From contig JADGCE010000070.1 of assembly GCA_015229095.1 (NCBI GenBank), positions 1 to 13,495 on the forward strand: a stretch of 13,495 nt of DNA, in the 5' to 3' direction. Under the pieces are notes generated by a model. The model made no database searches. It was not told the origin of the DNA and saw only the letters and a program-made list of their open reading frames with translations. This document shows, in pieces, positions 7,105 through 13,495 of this stretch. Position 1 is the first letter of the stretch. Every line of letters begins with the position of its first letter. The position numbers and the translations under genes were made by a program. The DNA comes from Magnetococcales bacterium (GTDB lineage: Bacteria; Pseudomonadota; Magnetococcia; Magnetococcales; Magnetaquicoccaceae).

Positions 7105-8517
7105 ATGGCCGATTCCGCACACGACTCTACGACTGAAGCATTGGAAAAGCTGCTGGATCTGTTGAACGGCAACCCGGCGGATCCGCAGGGTGCGCTGGCG
7201 CAAGTGGAACAGATGTTGGAAGATGCGGCGTGTGCCCGGGAGATCCAGGAGGCCGGCGCAACGGCGGCGGCCCTTGTCGAACATCTGCTTCTTCCGGCCC
7301 TGCGTCAGGATCCCCCTCGCCTGGAGCGGGCCAGAGCCGTGCAGGATTATTTGATACGGGAGACCAACCGGCAGATGGCGGTTGCGGATTCCGGCGCGGC
7401 GGAGCCCATCGAGGAGGATTTTTTGGAAAAAAGCCTCCTCTTTCTCAGCGAGGGCATGCCCGTGCATGGCACACCACCGCGCACGGAGGATCTCCTGCCC
7501 CAAAGTCTTGCCGCCCGTCTGGCCGCTGCCCTGCATCTGGTGGGAGAATCGGAAACGGCGTTGCGGGCGCAAGTCACGGAGTGGCAGAACGAGGAGGTGG
7601 TGGACTGGACGCTGGGGGGTCAGATTTTGGAACAGATCCGAACCGCCGGTCACAAGGCGGCCACGCCGCCATGGCAACGGCACCGCCGGGCCGTTTATGA
7701 CATACTGCTGCGGATTGCCCAGAGTTATGGGGAGACATTGGTCCGCCTGGGGCGCAAGGAGCCCAAGCTTGCACAACTGCTGGATGCGGTGCGCCAGTTT
7801 GCCCTGGTAGGCAGCAAGGTACGGGCGGAGGGGCGGCGTTTCCATGGATTGTTGCATGCCCAGGGCATGGAGTTGCAGAAAGAGGCCCGTTCGCTGCGGG
7901 CGCGCCAGGAAGAGGGGCGGCGGCGGGCCGAACAGTTCAAACAGCGGGTCGATCAGCTGGAAGCCGCCCTGGCACGCACACGTCGTGAGCAATTTTTGGA
8001 TCCCATGACCGGCGTTCCCGATCGCTATGCCTTCATGGCCCATCTCCACCGTCATCTGGACCGGGCACTGCATCTGGGAGAGACATTTTCTCTGTTGCTG
8101 TTCCATTTCTATGAGTTGCAGCAACGGCTGGATGGGCTGGGGCAGGGTGGTGGACCCTTGCAAAACCATGCCGAACAGCGTCTGCTGCTGGCCATGATCC
8201 AGGAGATGCGCCCCTATCTGCCGGAATCGGCTTTCCTGGCACGTTTGAGCACGGAACGCATGGTTGTTTTGTTGCCCAAATATGATGTGCAGGAAGTGGA
8301 ACGGATGGGAGTCGTCGTTGGTCGAATACTGGAGGGCGTGTCATTTGTTGTGGATGGCCAGGAGGTTTTGGTGCAGGCCAGTTTTGGCTGTGCTGCGTTT
8401 CAAGCGGGCATGGATATCGCGCAAATGTTGGAGACCACGGATCGCCTGGCCGCCGCCGCCCACAGCGATGGGAGCGCAGGGGGTCGGGGCGTGGCCCGGC
8501 GTGTGCGGAGCTGTTGA
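7105..8517 (+). CDS. Degenerate GGDEF protein A (helical N-terminal domain, coiled coil, pseudo-GGDEF)
   Basis: A 470-residue soluble protein with no signal peptide or membrane segment. Residues 1–250 are helical and match no domain I recognise, but the first approximately 75 residues align with the next gene's product (LEKLLDLL… / LLPAL…ERAR). Residues about 254–297 look coiled-coil (ELQKEARSLRARQEEGRRR). The C-terminal approximately 170 residues are a GGDEF fold starting at DPMTGVPDR (299–307; canonical DxLTGLPNR). The GGDEF signature is replaced by STERM (382–386) in the context FLARL-STERM-VVLLP. The metal-binding Asp region reads LLFHFYEL, and no RxxD inhibitory site precedes STERM. It is therefore unlikely to make c-di-GMP, and a structural or partner role is more likely. 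ATG 7105 is chosen because GAGGAG lies 4 bases before it and it follows the yibQ stop by one base; upstream in-frame starts would overlap yibQ deeply. The fold call is confident, the function unknown. Confidence 0.85.
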   Translation: MADSAHDSTTEALEKLLDLLNGNPADPQGALAQVEQMLEDAACAREIQEAGATAAALVEHLLLPALRQDPPRLERARAVQDYLIRETNRQMAVADSGAAEPIEEDFLEKSLLFLSEGMPVHGTPPRTEDLLPQSLAARLAAALHLVGESETALRAQVTEWQNEEVVDWTLGGQILEQIRTAGHKAATPPWQRHRRAVYDILLRIAQSYGETLVRLGRKEPKLAQLLDAVRQFALVGSKVRAEGRRFHGLLHAQGMELQKEARSLRARQEEGRRRAEQFKQRVDQLEAALARTRREQFLDPMTGVPDRYAFMAHLHRHLDRALHLGETFSLLLFHFYELQQRLDGLGQGGGPLQNHAEQRLLLAMIQEMRPYLPESAFLARLSTERMVVLLPKYDVQEVERMGVVVGRILEGVSFVVDGQEVLVQASFGCAAFQAGMDIAQMLETTDRLAAAAHSDGSAGGRGVARRVRSC

Positions 8518-8547
8518 GGGTTCCGCCAAAGGGGGAGCGGATTATAG

Positions 8548-9876
8548 ATGTCAAAAACCAAAAAAACTTTGGAACAGATTCGGGATCTGCTCAAAAGTGA
8601 GCCCCCCGACACCCGGGAAGCGGTGCGGTTGGCAAAAAATCTGCTCATGCACGGTCCCTGTCGCCGGGAACAGGAGAGCCTGCGGCAGGCGGGCATCCTG
8701 TTGCTGGAGCGGTTGGTGTTGCCCGCTCTGGCAGGCGCACAGGAAAAACAGGCCCGTGTCAGGCGATTGATTCGGCAGATAGGCTCGGCCCATGCCCTGG
8801 AGCCGTCCGCCATGGAGGGGGAGCTGCGGGAGATGGGCCGCTGGATGGCCGAGTTGGGGGAGCAGCTGCCGGAGGCCAGGCCATCCTTCGCCGCATCGGT
8901 GGCTCAGGAGGCGTTGTTGACCCTGGGTGGCAAAGCCATCCAGCCTGTTTTTGCCACCGACAAACGGCCTGACTGGCCGACCCTCTCTCTCCGTTTGGGT
9001 GCTGTTATCCACCAGGAGCACCGCTGGCGGCAGGAGTGGCAACAAGAGCAGGAGATGTTGCGAGAGCTCCTGCGGGAAACCACTCAGATCCTGATGGGCA
9101 ATCTGCAGCTGCTGGGTGCCGACACGGGAGATCTTCCGCAGGTGTGGAACTCCCTGGACGACATGGCGGAGCAGACGGATTGGGTGGCTCTCCAGGAGGC
9201 CCTGGTGCGGGGCGTGGAAAGATTTCAAGAGCGGGCCATGGAGGTCCGTCACCGTCTGCGCATCCTGCAGGAGGCCGTGGCTCGCTCACGCCAGCTCATC
9301 CGCCAGGCAGACTGGGCCTTGATGGAGAGCCAGGACGACCGTCTGATAGACACCTTTACCGGTTTGCCCAACCGTTTTGGTCTGCTGGCACGTCTTGAGC
9401 AGGCCAAACAGTTGGAAAAAAGCGGGGGGTTTGCGTTGATTGTCATCCTGGTGGAGGCCTACACCCAGATTGTCCGTGAGCTGGGACGGCAGCAGGTTCA
9501 CCAGCTCATGGGGGCCGTTGCCGGACGGTTGCTCGTTCTGCTGCGTCCAGGGGATTATCTGGCCCGCTTCAACGACGAAACCTTTGTGCTGATTGCCCCC
9601 GGCATGACGACCCTGGAGTCTCTGGATCTGGCCGGCCAATGGCGCGACACCTTGGATCACACCTGTTTTGAACTCGCCACCGCCCGGGTAACGGTGCGGA
9701 GCGGTTATGGGGTGGCCTGTTATGAACCGGAGGATCAGGGCGAGGCGTTGTTGGAGTTGACCATCCTGGCTGCCCAGGAGACCCTGGCCGAGGGGGGAGA
9801 GCGGGTCCGTGCCATCCCCTCGCGCCACAAGCCGCCCCCTCCTCCACCCCCCAAACGGCGGTTTGGGTTTCGGTAG
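8548..9876 (+). CDS. Degenerate GGDEF protein B with retained RxxD motif
   Basis: A 442-residue soluble protein, paralogous to the gene just upstream. The N-terminal approximately 250 residues are helical (LEQIRDLL…VLPAL…QARVRR aligns with the neighbour). Residues about 226–264 look coiled-coil, and a GGDEF fold starts at DTFTGLPNR (268–276), close to canonical. The GGDEF position reads NDETF (342–346) in ARF-NDETF-VLIAP, so both glycines are lost. The substrate and metal segment, normally DxDxFKxIND, reads LVEAYTQIVR, also lost. However R333-PG-D336 lies exactly five residues before NDETF, where the c-di-GMP inhibitory site RxxD sits in diguanylate cyclases. The protein ends in a seven-proline tail plus basic residues. 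I infer a catalytically dead c-di-GMP receptor. The start ATG 8548 is 30 bases after the previous stop, with a G-rich GGGGGAG somewhat far upstream. Likely the same operon. Confidence 0.85.
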   Translation: MSKTKKTLEQIRDLLKSEPPDTREAVRLAKNLLMHGPCRREQESLRQAGILLLERLVLPALAGAQEKQARVRRLIRQIGSAHALEPSAMEGELREMGRWMAELGEQLPEARPSFAASVAQEALLTLGGKAIQPVFATDKRPDWPTLSLRLGAVIHQEHRWRQEWQQEQEMLRELLRETTQILMGNLQLLGADTGDLPQVWNSLDDMAEQTDWVALQEALVRGVERFQERAMEVRHRLRILQEAVARSRQLIRQADWALMESQDDRLIDTFTGLPNRFGLLARLEQAKQLEKSGGFALIVILVEAYTQIVRELGRQQVHQLMGAVAGRLLVLLRPGDYLARFNDETFVLIAPGMTTLESLDLAGQWRDTLDHTCFELATARVTVRSGYGVACYEPEDQGEALLELTILAAQETLAEGGERVRAIPSRHKPPPPPPPKRRFGFR

Positions 9877-9976
9877 GGAGGAGGCCTTTCCCTTAAACCG
9901 GGGCAGTTTGATCCATTAAAGGTAAATGGGATGGGTCTGGATAGTCTCCGGGCCCGTGATCAAAAGGAGTCGTCTT

Positions 9977-11251
9977 GTGGGCTTTTGGTCCAATCGATAT
10001 ATAGCCGTCGCCATCGGGGGAGGCATCGCCGCCTATAAAACCCTGGAGTTGCTGCGCCTGCTGCGGGAAGCGGGTGCCCGGGTGGTGGTGATCGCCACAG
10101 CGGCGGCTCTCCATTTTGTCACCCCGCTGACCCTGCAGGCACTCTCTGGCCATCTGGTACGCAGTGACCTGTTCACCCCCAACGAATCGGATGGCATGGA
10201 CCATATCCGCCTGGCCCAGGAGGCGGAGTTGCTGATTGTCGCCCCGGCGACCGCCGACCTGATGGCCCGCATGGCGGGCGGACATGGGGACGATCTGCTC
10301 ACCACTGCGCTGCTGGCGCGTCAAGGACCGGTGCTGTTGGCTCCCGCCATGAACTCCGCCATGTGGTCGCATCCGGCCACACAACGCAATGTGGCGCAAC
10401 TGCAAGCCGACGGTATCCATTGGGTGGGCCCCGAATATGGGGCGTTGGCCTGTGGCGATCAGGGTCAGGGACGGATGGCGGCAGCGGAGCAGATTCTGGA
10501 GGCGGGGCGTCGACTGCTCTCGCCCCAGAGCTGGCGGGGTCGTCATCTGTTGATTACCGCCGGTCCCACTCAGGAAGAGCTGGACCCTGTGCGTTATCTC
10601 TCCAACCGTTCCAGCGGTCGCATGGGGTGGGCGATATGCCATGCCGCTCTGCGGGCCGGGGCCCATGTGACCCTGGTTCACGGCCCGGTGGCCATGCCGG
10701 TACCCTGGGGCGCAGAGGCTGTGGCCGTGCAATCCGCCCAGCAAATGTATGAAGCGGTGCTGCAGATCTGGGAGAGGCAAGAGCAGCACGCTCTGCCGCT
10801 GTCGGCCGCCATTTTCACCGCCGCAGTGGCCGATTTTCGGCCCGCCCGCCGCCAGACCCGCAAAATCAAGAAGGAAGAGAGCGGCGACCAGACCTTGACC
10901 CGTTTGACCCTGGCCCAAAACCCCGACATCCTGGCCACCATCGCCGCGCGGGCCAACCGGTTGACCCAGGAAAACAGGCCGGCTCCCATCGTGGTGGGAT
11001 TTGCCGCAGAAACCCAGACAGGGGCAGAATCGCAGGCTGCCCTGCGCGCCCTGGGACAAAAAAAACTGGCCCATAAAGGCTGTGATCTGTTGCTGGTCAA
11101 CAACGTGTGGGCAGAGGGCTGCGCCTTTGGCAGCCCGACCAACCAGGTCACCCTGCTGCACCGTTCCGGCCATGAAGAGACTTGGCCATTGTTGAGCAAA
11201 GAGGTGGTGGGAGAACGATTGCTGGACTATTTGACCACACTTTTTGTATGA
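9977..11251 (+). CDS. coaBC: Bifunctional phosphopantothenoylcysteine decarboxylase / phosphopantothenate–cysteine ligase
   Basis: A 424-residue fused CoaBC, which joins cysteine to 4'-phosphopantothenate and decarboxylates the product to 4'-phosphopantetheine in coenzyme A synthesis. CoaC half (about 1–180, FMN-binding): GGGIAAYK (14–21), active-site H76 in MDHIRLAQEAELLIVAPATAD, N126 in PAMNSAMW, and C159 in ALACGDQGQGRM. CoaB half (about 185–424): ITAGPTQEELDPVRYLSNRSSGRMG with N210, AAVADFRP, K296 in KIKKEE, LAQNPDIL, VVGFAAET and NNV. These match the E. coli active-site residues H75, N125, C158, N210 and K289. The frame is open from ATG 9926, but GTG 9977 is preferred because AAGGAG lies 7 bases before it and the conserved Rossmann strand starts soon after. 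The approximately 100 bases after the previous gene carry no strong terminator, so operon membership is open. Confidence 0.96.
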   Translation: MGFWSNRYIAVAIGGGIAAYKTLELLRLLREAGARVVVIATAAALHFVTPLTLQALSGHLVRSDLFTPNESDGMDHIRLAQEAELLIVAPATADLMARMAGGHGDDLLTTALLARQGPVLLAPAMNSAMWSHPATQRNVAQLQADGIHWVGPEYGALACGDQGQGRMAAAEQILEAGRRLLSPQSWRGRHLLITAGPTQEELDPVRYLSNRSSGRMGWAICHAALRAGAHVTLVHGPVAMPVPWGAEAVAVQSAQQMYEAVLQIWERQEQHALPLSAAIFTAAVADFRPARRQTRKIKKEESGDQTLTRLTLAQNPDILATIAARANRLTQENRPAPIVVGFAAETQTGAESQAALRALGQKKLAHKGCDLLLVNNVWAEGCAFGSPTNQVTLLHRSGHEETWPLLSKEVVGERLLDYLTTLFV

Positions 11252-11252
11252 T

Positions 11253-11278
11253 GGGAGCGGAGTGCCCGCTGTGCTCCC
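11253..11278 (+). other. Inverted repeat after coaBC, possible weak terminator
   Basis: GGGAGC (11253–11258) and GCTCCC (11273–11278) pair around 14 bases that can partly pair internally. No T-run follows. It lies immediately behind the coaBC stop and about 90 bases before the Rrf2 gene. It might mark the end of the upstream operon or lie in the Rrf2 gene's control region. No good -35/-10 pair was seen in the rest of this 119-base gap. Confidence 0.3.
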
Positions 11279-11370
11279 TGGAGAATGTGGTCACGATCCC
11301 TGGAAACAGGACAACCGACCTACTCCATGGAGTGGCGAAGAGGTGCGGAAAACCGGATTTTGGGGGGAAC

Positions 11371-11832
11371 ATGCTGAAATTTTCTAAAAAATTATTGTAT
11401 GCCATCGAGGCAGTCGTGGATATCGCCTACAACGCCGGGGAGGAACCGGTGCAGATTCGCGATGTCACCAGTCGTCAAGGTGTGCCGCAACGCTATCTGG
11501 AGCAGGTGATGCAGCGACTGGTCAAGGCTGGCATTCTCAGGGGCATTCGTGGTCCCAAAGGGGGGTATCTCCTGGCCAGGGAACGGAGCCAGATATGCGT
11601 GGGAGATGTCGCCCGGGTGGTGATGGAGATGAATTTTGATGACGAGCTCCAGGAAGCGGAGCATCGGGTCGCCGGCCCCATTGGCCAGCAGGTGATTCAG
11701 CCCCTCTGGATGGAGTTTCAGCAGGAAATTTTGCAAATCATGGATAAGATCACGGTGGAAGAACTGACCAACCGCGCCTTCAGGCAGGGAATCCCCAGCG
11801 AGGCACACAATCGCATGACATACTCCATCTGA
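11371..11832 (+). CDS. Rrf2-family transcriptional regulator without the Fe-S cysteine triad
   Basis: A 153-residue DNA-binding protein. The N-terminus LKFSKKLLYAIEAVVDIAYN is the typical Rrf2 first helix. The winged helix follows (IRDVTSRQGVPQRYLEQVMQRLVKAGIL, 29–56), then the wing RGPKGGYLLAR (60–70). Family members such as IscR, NsrR and RsrR use three cysteines after about residue 90 to hold an Fe-S cluster. This protein has a single cysteine, C76, and none in that stretch, so it is closer in kind to cluster-free members such as CymR, the cysteine-metabolism repressor of Firmicutes. The genes downstream (an E1-like enzyme and cysteine synthase) fit a sulfur-metabolism target, and autoregulation of the operon is likely. 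ATG 11371 has a G-rich GGGGGG a few bases upstream; earlier in-frame starts would add a non-family extension. The family is sure; the effector is inferred. Confidence 0.9.
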   Translation: MLKFSKKLLYAIEAVVDIAYNAGEEPVQIRDVTSRQGVPQRYLEQVMQRLVKAGILRGIRGPKGGYLLARERSQICVGDVARVVMEMNFDDELQEAEHRVAGPIGQQVIQPLWMEFQQEILQIMDKITVEELTNRAFRQGIPSEAHNRMTYSI

Positions 11833-11846
11833 CACGGGTCGCTGGC

Positions 11847-12566
11847 GTGGAGACAAGGAAAATTCACGAAGAGCGTGGCGTGTTGTTGTTGGGGGTGGGT
11901 GGACTGGGGTGTGCCGCTGCCCTGCTGCTGGTCGCCGCCGGCGTCCGGCGGTTGGGACTGGTGGACGACGATCGGGTTTCCCTCTCCAATCTGCACCGGC
12001 AGATTCTTTTTCGCATGACGGATATTGGCATGGACAAGGTGACCCAGGCCGGCCAAAGGCTGCGGGAACAGCAGCCCGACTGCCAGGTGGAACAGATACC
12101 CCGGCGGTTGACGGAGCGGGATGCCATCGGGGAGGTGGCGGCGGAGTATGCCGTCGTCATCGACGGTTCGGACAATTTTACCACCCGTTTTGCGGCCAAC
12201 GATGCGGCGGTCGCATACCGTTTTCCCCTGGTCCATGGGGCAGCAACCGGTGGGCGGGGGCAACTCTGTTCCATTGCGGCGGGAGGCCAACCCTGTTTGC
12301 GCTGCCTTTTCGGTGGACCACCCACCCAGAACACCGCCACCTGTCGCAGCGAGGGAGTCTTTGGCCCCCTGGTGGGCGAAGTGGGTGGCTTGATGGCCCT
12401 GGAGGCCATCAAATGGCTGCATGGCAGCGGCCAGCCTTTATTGGGCAGACTGTTGACCATCGACGTGACCACCGCCAAACGGCGCATCGTGCCGTTGCGC
12501 TCCCATCCCCAGTGCCCTGTTTGCGCCCCCCACCACGCCAACATTCCGGATCGAGCAGCGTCATGA
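11847..12566 (+). CDS. E1-like ThiF/MoeB/HesA family adenylyltransferase
   Basis: A 239-residue enzyme that adenylates the C-terminal glycine of a ubiquitin-like sulfur carrier (ThiS, MoaD or CysO type). Visible: nucleotide loop GVGGLG (16–21), VDDDRVSLSNLHRQ with the ATP-contacting Asn/Arg, MDKV, and the metal-binding Asp D109 in IDGSDNF. The Zn cysteines are CLRC (150–153) and CPVC (223–226). C166 in ATCRSEGVFGPLVGEVGG is at the family's conserved cysteine position. There is no C-terminal rhodanese domain, so it is not a MoeZ/Uba4-type fusion. Its N-terminus is shorter than MoeB, lacking the usual YxRQ helix segment of about 20 residues. The start is GTG 11847, 14 bases after the Rrf2 stop and with no clear ribosome-binding site, so translation may be coupled; a second in-frame GTG occurs at 11880. 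The stop overlaps the cysteine synthase start (ATGA). MoeB, ThiF and a CysO-activating enzyme cannot be told apart from sequence alone. Confidence 0.88.
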   Translation: METRKIHEERGVLLLGVGGLGCAAALLLVAAGVRRLGLVDDDRVSLSNLHRQILFRMTDIGMDKVTQAGQRLREQQPDCQVEQIPRRLTERDAIGEVAAEYAVVIDGSDNFTTRFAANDAAVAYRFPLVHGAATGGRGQLCSIAAGGQPCLRCLFGGPPTQNTATCRSEGVFGPLVGEVGGLMALEAIKWLHGSGQPLLGRLLTIDVTTAKRRIVPLRSHPQCPVCAPHHANIPDRAAS

Positions 12567-13495
12567 CCGGCATTTACCCAGACATCACCGCCACCATCGG
12601 CCATACGCCGCTGGTGCGCATCAATCGCCTGACGGCTGGATTGCCCTGTGAACTCCTGGTCAAGTTGGAATTTTTCAACCCCACGGGCTCCCTGAAAGAC
12701 CGCATCGGCCTTGCCATGATCACGGCTGCCCGCCAGGCCGGTTTGATCCGGGCGGATACGGTGATTGTGGAACCCACATCCGGCAATACCGGCATCGCTC
12801 TGGCCAGCGTCTGCGCGGCGCAGGGGTTGCGGCTGATTCTGACGATGCCCGACTCCATGTCCCAGGAACGGCGCAATTTGCTGAGTCTGTTGGGAGCAGA
12901 GTTGGTATTGACCCCGGCAGCCGCCGGCATGAAGGGGGCGATCGATCAAGCCCAGGCGATCCTGCGCCGGGAAAAAAACAGCTTCATGCCCAGTCAGTTT
13001 GACAATCCGGTCAATCCGCAAATCCACGCCGAGACCACAGCCCGGGAGATCCTGGCCGATACCGATGGCCAACTGGATGTGCTGGTGGCCGGGGTGGGCA
13101 CCGGAGGATCCTTGACAGGCATCGGTCGGGCACTGCGTGCAAGCCTGCCGGATCTGCAGATCATCGCCGTTGAACCGAGCCATTCAGCCGTACTCTCTGG
13201 CGGCATGCCAGGTCAACACGCCATCCAGGGCATTGGGGCTGGCTTTGTTCCCGCCGTCCTGGAGCGCCGTTTGATTCATGCCATCCTGCGGGTAGAGGAT
13301 CGGGAAGCTGTGGCCATGATGCACCAATGCGCCCGTCAAGAGGGCATCTGTTGCGGCATCTCCTCCGCCGCCGTCTTGGTAGCCTCCCTGGCATGGGCAA
13401 AACAACAGGCACGCCACTCTGAATCCAGGCAGCGCATTGTCGCTATTTTACCCGATTTTGCCGAACGTTATCTCTCCACCAACCTGTTTCAGGAA
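12563..13495 (+). CDS. cysK: Cysteine synthase (PLP-dependent, CysK/CysM family), 3' end cut by window edge
   Basis: 311 codons to the window edge with no stop yet; family length is about 300–320, so it is nearly complete. It is a fold-type II PLP enzyme that replaces the acetyl (or phospho) group of an activated serine with sulfide, or with sulfur from a carrier. Visible: NPTGSLKDRIG with PLP lysine K45, the substrate loop TSGNTG (72–77), QFDNPVNPQIHAETT, the phosphate-binding GTGGS (179–183), GIGAGFVP, and GISSAA (265–270) with the serine that contacts the PLP ring nitrogen. Near the end, the usual PDSGERYLST reads PDFAERYLST (297–306), two substitutions worth noting. It starts at ATG 12563, overlapping the E1-like gene by 4 bases, so the two are probably translationally coupled. 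CysK-type sequence features (GMKGAI, GIGAGFVP, ERYLST) favour CysK over CysM, but sulfur source and acceptor are not settled. Confidence 0.93.
   Translation, partial: MTGIYPDITATIGHTPLVRINRLTAGLPCELLVKLEFFNPTGSLKDRIGLAMITAARQAGLIRADTVIVEPTSGNTGIALASVCAAQGLRLILTMPDSMSQERRNLLSLLGAELVLTPAAAGMKGAIDQAQAILRREKNSFMPSQFDNPVNPQIHAETTAREILADTDGQLDVLVAGVGTGGSLTGIGRALRASLPDLQIIAVEPSHSAVLSGGMPGQHAIQGIGAGFVPAVLERRLIHAILRVEDREAVAMMHQCARQEGICCGISSAAVLVASLAWAKQQARHSESRQRIVAILPDFAERYLSTNLFQE

Noticed and set aside
9834..9876. CCCCCT-rich run as a repeat or recombination element
   Set aside because: It simply encodes the seven-proline tail of pseudo-GGDEF protein B with mixed proline codons.

Overview
The window reads as an ordinary GC-rich bacterial chromosome, most likely proteobacterial. 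The strongest hint is the run gpmI – envC-like – ctpA – yibQ, a known proteobacterial neighbourhood, together with CoaBC as one fused protein and a CCA-encoding tRNA-Ser. An alphaproteobacterial or Magnetococcus-like host is my guess from gene order and protein style; I cannot confirm it. There is no phage, IS, CRISPR or plasmid signal.

Layout. (1) 1–940, minus strand: nearly complete GDP-L-fucose synthase (surface polysaccharide sugar supply), running off the left edge. (2) 1053–1142, minus: tRNA-Ser(CGA) with its own good sigma70-like promoter at 1175–1203. (3) 1143–1657: a gene-free 515-base stretch holding that promoter, an AT-rich inverted repeat and two short hairpins ahead of gpmI. (4) 1658–9876, plus: a tightly packed probable operon with gpmI (glycolysis), a degenerate LytM/M23 factor of the EnvC class, the carboxyl-terminal protease CtpA, a YibQ-type divergent polysaccharide deacetylase, and two tandem paralogous proteins ending in degenerate GGDEF domains. 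(5) 9977–11251: coaBC (coenzyme A synthesis) from a GTG start. (6) 11371–13495: an Rrf2-type regulator, an E1-like (MoeB/ThiF/HesA) adenylyltransferase and a cysteine synthase, nearly contiguous and probably one sulfur-metabolism operon that runs to the right edge.

How they may work together. EnvC-like factors activate amidases that split septal peptidoglycan, CtpA-type proteases often control cell-wall hydrolases, and YibQ proteins are envelope-located, so 3226–7103 looks like an envelope-remodelling set. The two pseudo-GGDEF proteins directly follow it. One keeps an apparent c-di-GMP inhibitory-site motif (RPGD) at the canonical distance, while both have lost the catalytic signature. They could be a c-di-GMP sensing pair coupled to cell-wall remodelling, which is the most unusual item here. 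The Rrf2–E1–CysK set resembles both CymR/CysK-type control and sulfur-carrier-dependent cysteine synthesis, but no sulfur-carrier gene is visible in the window.
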